A stretch of DNA of 64,000 nucleotides from JADMIH01 sp036399775 (GCA_036399775.1 DASWMJ010000091.1:1-64000); one strand, 5' to 3'. Counted from the stretch's first letter, positions 31,818 to 40,826 are shown. Notes: generated from the letters alone by a model not told the origin. Translations and numbers: made by a program.

Positions 31818-32675
31818 CTAGTCACGAAGCGGGCCGCTCACTTCCACCTCTACCATTGTTTTTCCCTGACTATCCAATTTTGTCACAATACTAAGGTTGG
31901 CAACAAAGGAATTATGGATATTGCCATAAGACCAGTTGAAGAACAAGCTGTCCGGTGAGGTGCTGCTAATGCCTTCTAACAGCCACCAGCCATGGTTTAT
32001 CAATGTGGTTGAGTAAAAATCCTTTACTTCCTGCGGTTTGGCCGTCGTAACATAGGTTGTGACGCTGTGTAGCTCTTTTCTCCCATCTATTTGCTCTTGG
32101 ACCTCGACCTGTTGCGCGTCCGAAAAGTGAGGTACACGCTTCAGATTAGGGGATCTGTACAGGCTTAGACTGACGACTGCTTGCTCTGACTTCGGTAGGT
32201 TGCTATCTGGGTCTTGATCCCATTTGATTGTTAAGTTTAGATCAAGATCCCATGGCGCGGTTTTGGTAGGATCTGTCCAGTAGTAGTGATTGAACAACGG
32301 AGTTGTGCTTGTAATTTCCCTGAGGAGTATCCATCCGTCCGATTCTAAGCGCTCGTGGTAGAACGCTAGTACGTCCTGAGAAGATGCATATGCCACATAG
32401 GAGGTGTGGCGCAACTCGCGAGGCCAGACCTGGCCTACTTCGATGGCTTGTGCCCCGGGGTAAAGCGGCACGTCTTCTTGCTTGGGCACGTTGGGAGAAG
32501 TCTCCTGGGTATTCTCGAGCAGTTTGATGATGGGCGTCACACTGGTATAAGTAGCATGCTTTACTTGTGCCTGGGGCATTTCCTCAACGCTATCAGGAGC
32601 AGGAGTGGCCTGGCAACCTACAAGCACCAATATGCACATGAAAGAGACTGACAATAGGAAGAGACTGAGTTTCAT
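31818..32675 (-). CDS. Lipoprotein with two repeated domains of unknown function
   Basis: About 285 residues. A lipobox LVLVGC ends the signal. The mature part has two related halves: VPLYPGAQAIEVGQ...TSYVAYASSQDVLAFYHERLESDGW and VPHFSDAQQVEVQE...VTTYVTTAKPQEVKDFYSTTLINHGW, an alpha/beta unit in which a strand-strand-helix motif ends in Asp/His-Gly-Trp. The start at 32675 is set by GGAGGACC just upstream and by the signal peptide. An in-frame ATG at 32747 with its own AAAGGA would add 24 charged residues before the signal. Low GC for this genome. Function unknown; surface or envelope-attached. Confidence 0.65.
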   Translation of the reverse strand: MKLSLFLLSVSFMCILVLVGCQATPAPDSVEEMPQAQVKHATYTSVTPIIKLLENTQETSPNVPKQEDVPLYPGAQAIEVGQVWPRELRHTSYVAYASSQDVLAFYHERLESDGWILLREITSTTPLFNHYYWTDPTKTAPWDLDLNLTIKWDQDPDSNLPKSEQAVVSLSLYRSPNLKRVPHFSDAQQVEVQEQIDGRKELHSVTTYVTTAKPQEVKDFYSTTLINHGWWLLEGISSTSPDSLFFNWSYGNIHNSFVANLSIVTKLDSQGKTMVEVEVSGPLRD

Positions 32676-32776
32676 CCGATGGTCCTCCGCCTGTCTGAGG
32701 GGCTTCTCATAGACGGTCTCTAAGGCGAAGGCTCTATCTTTGAACATGGTGTGTTCCTTTGTAGTACGAGCAAGTA

Positions 32777-33418
32777 TCACTGTGTAGGCTCAATCTCAAC
32801 GTTTTCGAGTGCTACGCCTCCATAAAACAAGACAACTGTAATGGTTCCGGTAAGGACTATTTGCTGCGGGCTTATATTTTCATCGGGTTGACGATACGTA
32901 TCTAGCTTTTGCATTTGCTCTAACGCTACCTGGTTCAATATAACATCAGCAGCTTCTCCATTATTCGACTTAGGCCCACTCATGCTTACCTTTACAATGC
33001 CAGGTTCGCCCTGGTAACCAGTATCAAACCCCGGTGTCACACCGGAGATTACCCAGCCGTTCCAATTTGTTGCTTTGGCGCCTCTAAACTTATCGTTCAA
33101 TTGTTGGTATTCTGCGGTTTTCACAAATAGCTCAGGATTTGAGGTTCCCTGGTTCTCCCAAAGCTCCAACATCTCTCGCCTGATTTCTTCGTAAGCAGGA
33201 GCATCATTTTTTGCGGCAGGAAGCATAGGGGTCAGCCTTATAGGTGATGGGATTGTACTTTGGGAAGCAGGAAGGGTGGGTATAACTGTAACTCCTGCTT
33301 CGCTATAAGCATCAGCTACGTGAGCATCTTGTCGTTCGGCTCCTGTCGCACAGCCTGATAATATTAGAGCGAATATCAATATTAGGCATAGTAGTAGGCA
33401 CAAGAAGCGCTTTGTCAC
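32777..33418 (-). CDS. Lipoprotein of unknown function, paralogue of 33577 gene
   Basis: 213 residues from a GTG at 33418 preceded by GGAGG. The signal peptide ends in the lipobox LILSGC. The mature region shares order and spacing of motifs with the neighbouring lipoprotein: APAYEEIRREML, then a [K/N]xxGWV segment (ATNWNGWVISGV) and a final strand pair LTGTITVVLFYGG. These are compatible with an OB-like beta barrel for the C-terminal part. Tandem duplication is likely. Function unknown. Confidence 0.6.
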   Translation of the reverse strand: MTKRFLCLLLCLILIFALILSGCATGAERQDAHVADAYSEAGVTVIPTLPASQSTIPSPIRLTPMLPAAKNDAPAYEEIRREMLELWENQGTSNPELFVKTAEYQQLNDKFRGAKATNWNGWVISGVTPGFDTGYQGEPGIVKVSMSGPKSNNGEAADVILNQVALEQMQKLDTYRQPDENISPQQIVLTGTITVVLFYGGVALENVEIEPTQ

Positions 33419-33576
33419 GCAACCTCCAAAACACTTAGACTGGTAGGCGAGACCTACATACATACCCACGTTACCTCGCGCCCATAGATTCCTTGTGAGT
33501 TAACCACTGCAACAACCATTTATTCCTCGGATCCCGAACGCAAGCCATGTATATTGTAATACCTGGCGGATAATCC

Positions 33577-34254
33577 CTAAAACAGAGGCCCTATCTTTGG
33601 GTCAATGATCAACACAGTACGCCAGATGGTCACCGCACTTATGGTCCCACTGAACCTCACACGCTGCCACGCCTCTGATCCGTTAACCATATCAGGCCAA
33701 ATCTCTAGTTGACTGGCTTGCTCAAGGGGCACCCCCCACAAACGAACTCTAGCATCTCCCAAGACGCCAGGCTGTGGCTCTTCCATCTCGATCACCACAG
33801 CATAGGTTTGCTGCTCGATGTTGTCTTGCACCATACTGGAGACCCAACCCTCCCATTGGACCTTTTTGCCCTTTAGTGATTCTAAATATAATTGCAGTTG
33901 GGGAGGAATAGGCAGATTTTCAGCTTGGCTATCCTCTACACGCAGGCTAGTCAGGGTCGTCTGAATTGTCTCGTATGAGGGAGCGTCTTCAGTGCCAGCT
34001 ATGACGGCTGGTATGGGGAGAGGAGTTTGGGCAGCAACCTCGGTAGACAAGGCAGATAGTGTATCCTTTTCCGACCCCGCTTGTGCCTGGGCATTTGCCG
34101 CCCCGTCAGTGGCCTCATGCTGTTGCGTCTCTAGCGGCTGTGATGATGGGGTACAACCAATCAGCAAGAGTACAACCATCAAGCATGCAACTGCACAAGC
34201 GGATAGTTTATGCATCAATCGTAACTTAGAATGAGTTGTGCGGGGTTGTGGCAT
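33577..34254 (-). CDS. Lipoprotein of unknown function
   Basis: About 225 residues; a basic n-region, hydrophobic core and lipobox LLIGC. The mature part has a Gln/Ala/Thr-rich linker, then APSYETIQTTLTSL, KGKKVQWEGWVSS and RVRFSGTISAVTIWRTVLII, which match motif by motif the gene at 32777. The start is uncertain: 34254 or 34215, neither with a Shine-Dalgarno. It diverges from the candidate selenoprotein gene, leaving about 50 bp for both promoters. Confidence 0.6.
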   Translation of the reverse strand: MPQPRTTHSKLRLMHKLSACAVACLMVVLLLIGCTPSSQPLETQQHEATDGAANAQAQAGSEKDTLSALSTEVAAQTPLPIPAVIAGTEDAPSYETIQTTLTSLRVEDSQAENLPIPPQLQLYLESLKGKKVQWEGWVSSMVQDNIEQQTYAVVIEMEEPQPGVLGDARVRLWGVPLEQASQLEIWPDMVNGSEAWQRVRFSGTISAVTIWRTVLIIDPKIGPLF

Positions 34255-34305
34255 AATAGGTGTGCTATGGATTACCGTTCGTGTACGTAATGAGTTGGGA
34301 GCGTG

Positions 34306-34560
34306 ATGCAAAAGCCGCCCGTGATAGTTTATTCAGGGAACCTCTGAGGGTCCTGCCAGGAAGTGAAGGAGTTGCTTTCGCGCATGGAAGTGGCCTACGA
34401 GGAGCGCAATATCAGCAAAGATAAAGATGCTAAGAAGCTCTTCCTCCAGCAGGGCTACGACCTCCTGCCCGTCATCGAAGTCGGCGCTACTACCGTCCTT
34501 GACTACAGTGAAGCGGTGCTGCTTGAGGCGTTGGCGCGGGAAGGGTATCTATTGGCGTGA
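34306..34560 (+). CDS. Glutaredoxin-like protein, candidate selenoprotein (in-frame TGA at the CxxC)
   Basis: An 84-residue thioredoxin-fold protein if the TGA at 34345-34347 is read as selenocysteine. Frame: ATG 34306, then QKPPVIVYSGNL, TGA (residue 14), then GSCQEVKELL through to TAA. The TGA falls exactly where glutaredoxins have the first Cys of CxxC, making U-G-S-C. The later parts fit the fold: a helix after the motif, VAYEERNI strand, GYDLLPVIEVG with the cis-Pro loop, and a C-terminal helix. Without readthrough the protein would be 13 residues. Coding quality is good on both sides of the TGA. A hairpin with a G in its loop lies 20 nt past the TGA (34359-34379), at the position of a bacterial SECIS. 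GGGAG is 4 nt before the ATG. Alternative: a nonsense-mutated Grx gene. Confidence 0.7.
34359..34379 (+). promoter_or_regulatory. Candidate bacterial SECIS hairpin
   Basis: Stem GGAAGTGA (34359-34366) with TTGCTTTC (34372-34379), including G.U pairs, closes the 5-nt loop AGGAG. The loop begins 20 nt after the in-frame TGA and has G at its second position, matching the general rule for bacterial SECIS elements read by SelB. The stem is modest in strength. Confidence 0.5.
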
Positions 34561-34650
34561 AACGTGATACGTAAGGGAAATTGCCTCCACTTATTAAGTA
34601 CCTTTGTAGAGGGGGAAGGGTTCAATATTTTGGGCGGTTTGTAATTTAGC

Positions 34651-37600
34651 ATGCTCTCGCAACTCACCTTTCGCTACCCATTCCGCAAGTACCAGCGCCT
34701 GATACTCCAACAAGTCGAGGCGGGGCGGGGCGACCGCAAGTACCACATAGTCGCGCCGCCCGGCTCCGGCAAGACCATAGTGGGCATAGAATTGATACGG
34801 CGGTTCGACGCGCCCGCCGTAGTATTCGCGCCGACCACCACTATCCAGCAGCAGTGGCAGGCGCAGGTCGGTATGTTCGCTGATGCGGATGTGGTCGGGC
34901 CGCTCACCAGCCTGGACCCTGGCCGCCTCGCCCCCATAAATATCTTCACATACCAGCTTATCTCCACGCCCGGCCAGGCGCAGGAGCTTGCCCAGGGAAT
35001 GGCACGGCGGCAATGGCTGGAAGAACTCCTGCGAGAAGGCCAGGCCGCCAACGAGACCGCCGCTAACGCGCGCCTGGTAACGATGCGAAGCAACAATCCC
35101 GGCGAGTACGACAGGGAACTGGCGCGGCGGTACCTGCGCGTGAAGCATACCCTCCTGCGGGAAGGAGGCGCGGAGATAGGCCACTTTCTCCACCCGAACG
35201 CCCGCGAGTTGATAGAGCGGCTCGTAGAGTACGGCGTGCGGACGGTGGTGCTGGATGAATGCCACCACCTGCTCGACTACTGGGCTATCGTCCTACGCTA
35301 CCTTATCAGCCGGATAGACAGCCCCTCTGTAATCGGCCTGACAGCCACCCTGCCCAGCCTGGAAGATGGTGACGAGTATGAGAACTACACCAGCCTGCTG
35401 GGGGAAGTAGACTTCGAGGTGCCCACCCCGGCGGTGGTCAAAGAGGGCGATCTGGCCCCGTACCGCGACCTGGCATACTTCACGCAGCCAAGCGAGCGAG
35501 AGCAAGCGTACCTCCGCAACATCCAGCAGACTTTCGAGCAGGCGATAGCCGATGTCACAGGGGGGGAGGCATTTCGGGCGTGGGTAGCGCGCTCACTATT
35601 TGCAAATACAGAAGATGAAGGCGCGGAGATAGCCTGGGAAACCGCGCTCAACGAACAGCCATTGTTATCCCTGGCGGCCCTGCGCTTCTTACTCTCCATC
35701 GGGTACACAGTCCCACCTGGGCTTCCCATACCGCAGGAGGCCAACGAGCCGCCCGACCTGGAAGACTGGCTGCTGCTCCTGGAACGCTACATGCTGGACA
35801 GGCTCAAGGTAAGCGCCAGCGACGAAGCTCACAAGCAGCTATCCATACTGCGCCAGACCCTGCTACCCTTTGGCATCACCATCACAGAGCGCGGCTTGCG
35901 GCAGATGCGCTCGCCTGGCGACCTGGTGCTTGCTCTATCCGAGTCGAAGGACGAAGCGGTCGCGCATATACTGGCTGTCGAAAGCGCGGCATTGGGCGAG
36001 CAACTGCGCGTTATCGTCGTCACCGACTTCGAACGCATGACGAGCGGGGTAAGCAAGGGGCTACAGGGCGTGCTGGAGCGAGACGCGGGGAGCGCCATAC
36101 GGGTCTTTCGCCACTTAGCCGCTGACCCCAGGAGCGCGCACCTTCGGCCAGTGCTTGCTACGGGTGGCGCGCTTATGGTGGGCGCGGAGTATGGTAGCAC
36201 GTGGATAGAATACTTCAACCTACAGTTGCGCACGCAGGGCCTCGATGCAAGCTGCGACATGAATGAGGGGGCGCTTCCGGGGGTGGCGGAAGTAGTAGGC
36301 GCGGGGCGCGACTGGTCCTCTCGCACTTACGTGCGTATGGTGACTGCGGCGCTTGAGAGGGGGTTGACGCGCTGCCTCGTCGGTACGCGGGGCATCTTCG
36401 GTGAGGGTTGGGATTCGCTCCGGGTGAACACCCTGATTGACCTGACAGGCGTGACCACCAGCACGTCGGTGCAGCAACTAAGAGGGCGCAGCATACGGCT
36501 CGACCCAGCATGGCCGCGCAAAGTGGCGCACAACTGGGATGTAATCTGCGTCGCGCCTGAGTTCAAGCGGGGCGACGGCGACCTGAGGCGTTTCGAGCAG
36601 CGCCACGCCCGATATTGGGGTGTCGTGCCTGTGTCAAGCAAGCGTCAGGTCTTACAAGGCGCTCTTGATATGACAGGCCGCACGCCTGTGGGAACGGGTA
36701 CCCCGCTAGCGCCCCAAACCAGCGCCTCCATAGTGAAGGGCGTGTCGCACGTAGACGCCGATCTCGCTTTTGACCTCGCTACCAGGCAGTTTCAACGTAT
36801 CAACTTCGGGCAGTACACCAACCGTATGCTGCGGCAGGTCGGCAGTCGCGACCAATCATACCAGATGTGGGGCGTGGGCAAAGACTATAGCAATTTCTCC
36901 TACACGGCCACGCGCCTCACAGCTAACGACCTGAAAGTGCGCACGGTCTTCACAATAAGAGACACGCTCAAGAGGATGCTGCGTGAGTTCGCTCCTACCT
37001 TCGTATTTTGCATGCTGGTGCTAGGCTATATCCTCGCTCGCGGGGCGTTGGAAGGCATCACGAGTGGCTACGCGCCGGGCCAGTTGTTCCAGCTTTTGCT
37101 GTATGTTTTGCTGGCAGGACTGGCGCTGACTGCCCTGCTCAATGCGCGTGCTGCGTACAGGCTGGGGCGCGCCCTGCTGTGGGAGCAGCACTCCGACGCT
37201 ATCTTGCTTGACGTAGGGCGTGCATTGCTGGCCGCTCTCAAGAAGACCGAAATAGTCGGCAAGCACCTGCAAGAGCAAAGCATACGGGTTGTGGAGCAGC
37301 CGGACGACAGCCGCATGGTGTTGCTAGACAACGCCTCCGAAGAAGGTACGGCCATCTTCATCCGCGCCTACAGGCAGATATTCGAGCCGGTGCGCGACCA
37401 GCGTTACCTCATTCTGCGCGACGATTCGCGGCTGCCTGGCATTGGCCTGGCTGCTATCTGGCTCATGCTGCGCCCCATGTTGCGGGGGCGGCTGGATTAC
37501 CCGCCTGCATATCATCCCGTGCCCGACGTGCTGGCGGCGCGCAAAGAGCGGGCGGAAGCATTCGCGCATTACTGGAAGCAATATGTGGGCGGCGGGCAAC

Positions 37601-37701
37601 TAATCTTCACCCGCAACGAGCGCGGGCGGCGCATACTGCTCCAGGCCCGCGCCCAGCGCCGCCCGAAAGTAAGCAGCCAGGCGTTCGAGGTGTGGAAGTA
37701 A
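34651..37701 (+). CDS. SF2 DEAD/DEAH-box helicase with two internal membrane segments
   Basis: 1016 residues. Helicase motifs in order: Q-like region FRKYQRLILQQVEAG, Walker A APPGSGKTIVG (about 35-45), Walker B/motif II DECHH (about 202-206), motif III GLTATLP, motif V GTRGIFGEGWDSLRVNTLID, and motif VI TSVQQLRGRSIRLDP (about 602-616). Between the two RecA lobes is a long insertion. After the second lobe come two strong membrane helices (about 779-800 and 808-832), then an about 180-residue cytoplasmic-type C-terminus. A membrane-tethered SF2 enzyme is unusual; XPB/type I restriction R-like activity is possible but no nuclease motif is evident. It starts 90 bp after the glutaredoxin-like gene. 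No Shine-Dalgarno at the ATG. Confidence 0.82.
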   Translation: MLSQLTFRYPFRKYQRLILQQVEAGRGDRKYHIVAPPGSGKTIVGIELIRRFDAPAVVFAPTTTIQQQWQAQVGMFADADVVGPLTSLDPGRLAPINIFTYQLISTPGQAQELAQGMARRQWLEELLREGQAANETAANARLVTMRSNNPGEYDRELARRYLRVKHTLLREGGAEIGHFLHPNARELIERLVEYGVRTVVLDECHHLLDYWAIVLRYLISRIDSPSVIGLTATLPSLEDGDEYENYTSLLGEVDFEVPTPAVVKEGDLAPYRDLAYFTQPSEREQAYLRNIQQTFEQAIADVTGGEAFRAWVARSLFANTEDEGAEIAWETALNEQPLLSLAALRFLLSIGYTVPPGLPIPQEANEPPDLEDWLLLLERYMLDRLKVSASDEAHKQLSILRQTLLPFGITITERGLRQMRSPGDLVLALSESKDEAVAHILAVESAALGEQLRVIVVTDFERMTSGVSKGLQGVLERDAGSAIRVFRHLAADPRSAHLRPVLATGGALMVGAEYGSTWIEYFNLQLRTQGLDASCDMNEGALPGVAEVVGAGRDWSSRTYVRMVTAALERGLTRCLVGTRGIFGEGWDSLRVNTLIDLTGVTTSTSVQQLRGRSIRLDPAWPRKVAHNWDVICVAPEFKRGDGDLRRFEQRHARYWGVVPVSSKRQVLQGALDMTGRTPVGTGTPLAPQTSASIVKGVSHVDADLAFDLATRQFQRINFGQYTNRMLRQVGSRDQSYQMWGVGKDYSNFSYTATRLTANDLKVRTVFTIRDTLKRMLREFAPTFVFCMLVLGYILARGALEGITSGYAPGQLFQLLLYVLLAGLALTALLNARAAYRLGRALLWEQHSDAILLDVGRALLAALKKTEIVGKHLQEQSIRVVEQPDDSRMVLLDNASEEGTAIFIRAYRQIFEPVRDQRYLILRDDSRLPGIGLAAIWLMLRPMLRGRLDYPPAYHPVPDVLAARKERAEAFAHYWKQYVGGGQLIFTRNERGRRILLQARAQRRPKVSSQAFEVWK

Positions 37702-37757
37702 ACTGGTCGCATAGCCATGTGTTGCTTATACTCTATCCGCTGATTCCATACATAGCT

Positions 37758-37815
37758 CCGTGCTGAAAGGGTGAGATTACCGGCTTTGCGGGTTCAAATC
37801 CCATCGCTTCCGCCG
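37758..37815 (+). pseudogene. tRNA 3'-half remnant (Ser/Sec type)
   Basis: A T-arm-like GCGGG-TTCAAAT-CCCAT (one mismatch), a CGCTTCC 3' acceptor strand, discriminator G and CCG in place of CCA are present, preceded by a possible variable arm (GGTGAGATTACC). No matching 5' acceptor strand or plausible anticodon arm can be found upstream. Discriminator G and the CTTCC end are as in tRNA-Ser/Sec. It may be a decayed tRNA or an attachment-site scar. Confidence 0.35.
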
Positions 37816-37816
37816 G

Positions 37817-37850
37817 AAAGCTCTGCCGTTTGGTAGGGCTTTTGCTTTTC
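37817..37850 (+). terminator. Intrinsic terminator
   Basis: An 11-bp stem (37817-37827 with 37832-37842, two G.U pairs) with loop GTTT is followed by TTGCTTTT. It ends the helicase transcript and the tRNA-like remnant. Confidence 0.75.
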
Positions 37851-37879
37851 GGAAAGATAAGAAACTTAGCAACTGTCTA

Positions 37880-37908
37880 TTGCATGCGTGGTATTCAGGT
37901 AGTATAAT
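37880..37908 (+). promoter_or_regulatory. Promoter of secreted protein gene 38043
   Basis: TTGCAT (37880-37885), 17 bp, TATAAT (37903-37908), about 135 bp upstream of the ATG. The long leader carries nothing I can name. Confidence 0.65.
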
Positions 37909-38042
37909 CAGCCAAATGCGACCTCACAGGCCGTATTTGTTACGCAGCTTCGTCATCCTCTTTACACGGGGATATTTGTCGTTTCAGCACTAGCGTAATG
38001 ATCTCTATTCAGCGTTAAGAACTAATCAAGAGGGACTTCGTA

Positions 38043-40826
38043 ATGAGCCACAAAACGGTATTCGCAAGCAAGCATTCGGCCTGGCTAGGGGCCATAATCG
38101 GGAGCGCTATGCTGTTGCTCGCGCTGCTGCCCTACGCTGGGCCGGGAGGGACGCAGGCCACGGGCACAGCCTCCGCCTTTGCCTCCATTCAAGCAGTTGC
38201 CACCCCCACCCCCGCGCCCGACCCGGACCTCTGTGCGCTTCTCCCTTCCTTTCAGGGCGTGAATATCTCCTCGTCCAACCGCACCCAAAAGTGTACAGCT
38301 ACCAACACCACCGGCGCGGGAACGTTCAAGGAAATCGAAATCACCAAGTACGGTAGTCCTACTGAGGCACGCAAAGTTCTGGACGCGATGTTTGACGCTT
38401 CCATTGGCAATTTCAACAACGGGAAATGGGACCCTTTCGATTTCTATGGAGACCCAGGATATGGGTATGCCATCGGCGCCTACAATCTTGACTATCCGGG
38501 AGGGGCATTCGCGCGTGGCTGCTACGTGGTTGTAGGCGAAACTTTTCGCTATCCGACACCCGTTGAAGACCTGTATGGTGAGCTCAAGCGGATAGACGGC
38601 TCGCTTATCGGCGCTCCTTGCGGGGGTGGTCCCCAGGTACCTACTGACGCCCTGCGTGTCATCTTCTCACCTGAATATACCCAGTGCGCCTTCCGGGACC
38701 AGAAAGTGGCTGAGCTTCGCGTATGGGATGGCCCACCCGCCTCGGCCAACTCAGAACATGGCACGGTACGCTTCATCATCGAGCAGCCCGAAGGCAATCC
38801 GCGTGCGGGGGAGTTTGTTCACTTTGGCGACATCCAGCACAAAAATATTACTTATGGAATGGAGATCAGGCTTCCATCGGAGACCCAACAAGCAGGTAGT
38901 CCCCATAAATGGAAGATAGAGCTTAAATTCGGACCTGGTTTGATCTATCAGATGGGCCCAACCGGAAGCATAAAGATTCCATGCGATCCAACGAAGGCCG
39001 CGATCTTCACCCAGGGACTGATGCAGGGCCTCATGAAACCTGGTTCTGGCTCGCCCGGCCAAAAGATCGAGACCGACAATGCTATCATCACTCCTGCCGG
39101 AGGTGGTGGGCCTCTCTACGGTGCGTTAAGTGTAAGCGCCCAGGCCGAGGAGTTCACTATCAATGTCGGGGTTGACGCACGCGATCCGAAAAAGACCGGC
39201 ATTACTCTCTATGCAGGGTCGGTGCTGGTGACTCCTAAGAATACCGCGCTCGCCCCGGTCACTCTCATCGCGGGGCAACGTATAGATGTCACGCCCGCTA
39301 CCATCAGCGTTCCTGCCGCCGTTGTGGAAGTGCCGGGGATTGCCAACCAATCCTTCCCGGAGACGGGCAAGGTAGCAACGGGCATCTTCATGAACTACTG
39401 GCAGACACATGGAGGGCTGGCTCAGCAGGGCTACCCGATCTCAGGCCTGATACGGGAGAAGAACGACCTCAACGGCAAGACCTACACCGTCCAATACTTT
39501 GAGAGGGCGGTCTTCGAGTTCCACCCTGAGTATGCAGCTCCCAACGACGTGCTCCTCTCCCAGCTAGGCACCTTCCAGTACAAGCGCAAGTACCCCAACG
39601 GCGCACCTAACCAGAGGGCCAACACCTCGCCCGGAGCGAGGCTCTTCCCAGAGACGGGTAAGACGGTAGGTGGTAAGTTCCTCGAATACTGGAACAACAG
39701 AGGCGGCCTTGCCCAGCAGGGGCTTCCTCTCTCCGATGAGTTTACGGAAGTTAGCGAAACCGACGGCAAGACTTATACTGTGCAGTACTTTGAGCGTGCG
39801 GTGTTTGAATTGCACCCTGAGTTCGCACCCCCTAACGACGTGCTGCTGTCGTTGCTGGGCGCTTTCACCTACAAGCAGAAATATCAGGGTGGCTCAGGCG
39901 GCCCCGGTGGGCCAGGAGGCGGCACCAACCCGACTGCTACCCCAATATCAGGAGGGGGCAACCCTAACTGCTCCCTCACTACCAACATAGCTGCTGCTTC
40001 CAATGGCGGGAGCATTGCCGGGTTCTCCTCCGATTATGGTGGAGGTCTCATGCCTAAGTACATGATAGACGGCAATCCGGAGACGGGGTGGTCCACAGAG
40101 CCTGGTAAGACTACCAACCAGTACATCATCGTGGCCCTCCCTGGCGGGCAGACCTACTCCATCAACAAGGTGCGCCTCAATCCCTTCACCCCATCCAGGA
40201 ATTATGACGACGACTCCATCAAGGACTTTGAGATAAGGGTGTCCACCACCGACGCCAACCCGGCCAGCTTCACCACTGTGTTTAGGGGCACGGCACCCAA
40301 GCAGAATGCTTTCTTCGACTTCACCTTCTCTCCTGCCCAGGCTAAGTACGTGATGCTCTTCGTGGTGAACAACTACGGAGGGAACTGGGTAGAGGGCAGG
40401 GAGTTCGAGGTGTACCAGGCTTGCGGCAACACCCCACCGCCCGGCAACCCCACCGTACCCCCTCCACCCCCACCACCAGGGGCAACTCCTACAACCGCCG
40501 CCGGGGGCCAGTGCTCAGGCATACCCGCGAATATTAACATGACGGTCTCGCCTACCAACTGCGCTAAAGCCGGGTCAAGTTTTGTATTTGAAGCAACGGG
40601 CTTCAATCCCAGGGAACAGATAGGAGCCTACGCCACAGGACCTGACGGGCAGGTGTACGGAGGGAACTTCCAACTAACCGCCGACCAGAACGGGAACGTC
40701 CGCAGCCCCAACGGTGTGACGCTCGCCACACAGACCGGCACGCCACCCGGCATATACGCCCTCACTATGGAAGGGGTGACATCGCACAAAAAGGCCATCG
40801 GATATATCAAGCTCCTTGCGCCGTAA
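38043..40826 (+). CDS. Large secreted multi-domain surface protein
   Basis: 927 residues. A signal peptide with hydrophobic core AIIGSAMLLLALLPYAG. Region about 60-200: unknown Cys-containing domain; 200-430: beta-rich region ending in an LYAGSVLVTPKN/LIAGQRIDVTP pattern like FecR-type domains. Two about 75-residue FPETG...YFERAVFE modules (nt about 39340-39600 and 39640-39890) follow. Then a Gly/Pro linker, a discoidin (F5/8 type C)-like domain (YMIDGNPETGWSTEPG ... YVMLFVVNNYGGNWVEGREFEVYQ, about 670-795), a Pro-rich linker and a final Ig-like domain. Probably cell-wall or matrix-associated with carbohydrate binding. ATG at 38043; AGAGGGA lies 9 nt upstream. Confidence 0.75.
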   Translation: MSHKTVFASKHSAWLGAIIGSAMLLLALLPYAGPGGTQATGTASAFASIQAVATPTPAPDPDLCALLPSFQGVNISSSNRTQKCTATNTTGAGTFKEIEITKYGSPTEARKVLDAMFDASIGNFNNGKWDPFDFYGDPGYGYAIGAYNLDYPGGAFARGCYVVVGETFRYPTPVEDLYGELKRIDGSLIGAPCGGGPQVPTDALRVIFSPEYTQCAFRDQKVAELRVWDGPPASANSEHGTVRFIIEQPEGNPRAGEFVHFGDIQHKNITYGMEIRLPSETQQAGSPHKWKIELKFGPGLIYQMGPTGSIKIPCDPTKAAIFTQGLMQGLMKPGSGSPGQKIETDNAIITPAGGGGPLYGALSVSAQAEEFTINVGVDARDPKKTGITLYAGSVLVTPKNTALAPVTLIAGQRIDVTPATISVPAAVVEVPGIANQSFPETGKVATGIFMNYWQTHGGLAQQGYPISGLIREKNDLNGKTYTVQYFERAVFEFHPEYAAPNDVLLSQLGTFQYKRKYPNGAPNQRANTSPGARLFPETGKTVGGKFLEYWNNRGGLAQQGLPLSDEFTEVSETDGKTYTVQYFERAVFELHPEFAPPNDVLLSLLGAFTYKQKYQGGSGGPGGPGGGTNPTATPISGGGNPNCSLTTNIAAASNGGSIAGFSSDYGGGLMPKYMIDGNPETGWSTEPGKTTNQYIIVALPGGQTYSINKVRLNPFTPSRNYDDDSIKDFEIRVSTTDANPASFTTVFRGTAPKQNAFFDFTFSPAQAKYVMLFVVNNYGGNWVEGREFEVYQACGNTPPPGNPTVPPPPPPPGATPTTAAGGQCSGIPANINMTVSPTNCAKAGSSFVFEATGFNPREQIGAYATGPDGQVYGGNFQLTADQNGNVRSPNGVTLATQTGTPPGIYALTMEGVTSHKKAIGYIKLLAP

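Noticed and set aside
34363..34560. Short stand-alone protein starting at GTG after the TGA
   Set aside because: It would lack the first strand and redox motif of the fold; the in-frame sequence before the TGA supplies both.
37694..37815. Complete tRNA-Sec gene next to the candidate selenoprotein
   Set aside because: The 3' end looks Ser/Sec-like, but the only 5' match (GGAAGTAA) gives about 119 nt, has acceptor mismatches and no TCA anticodon loop.
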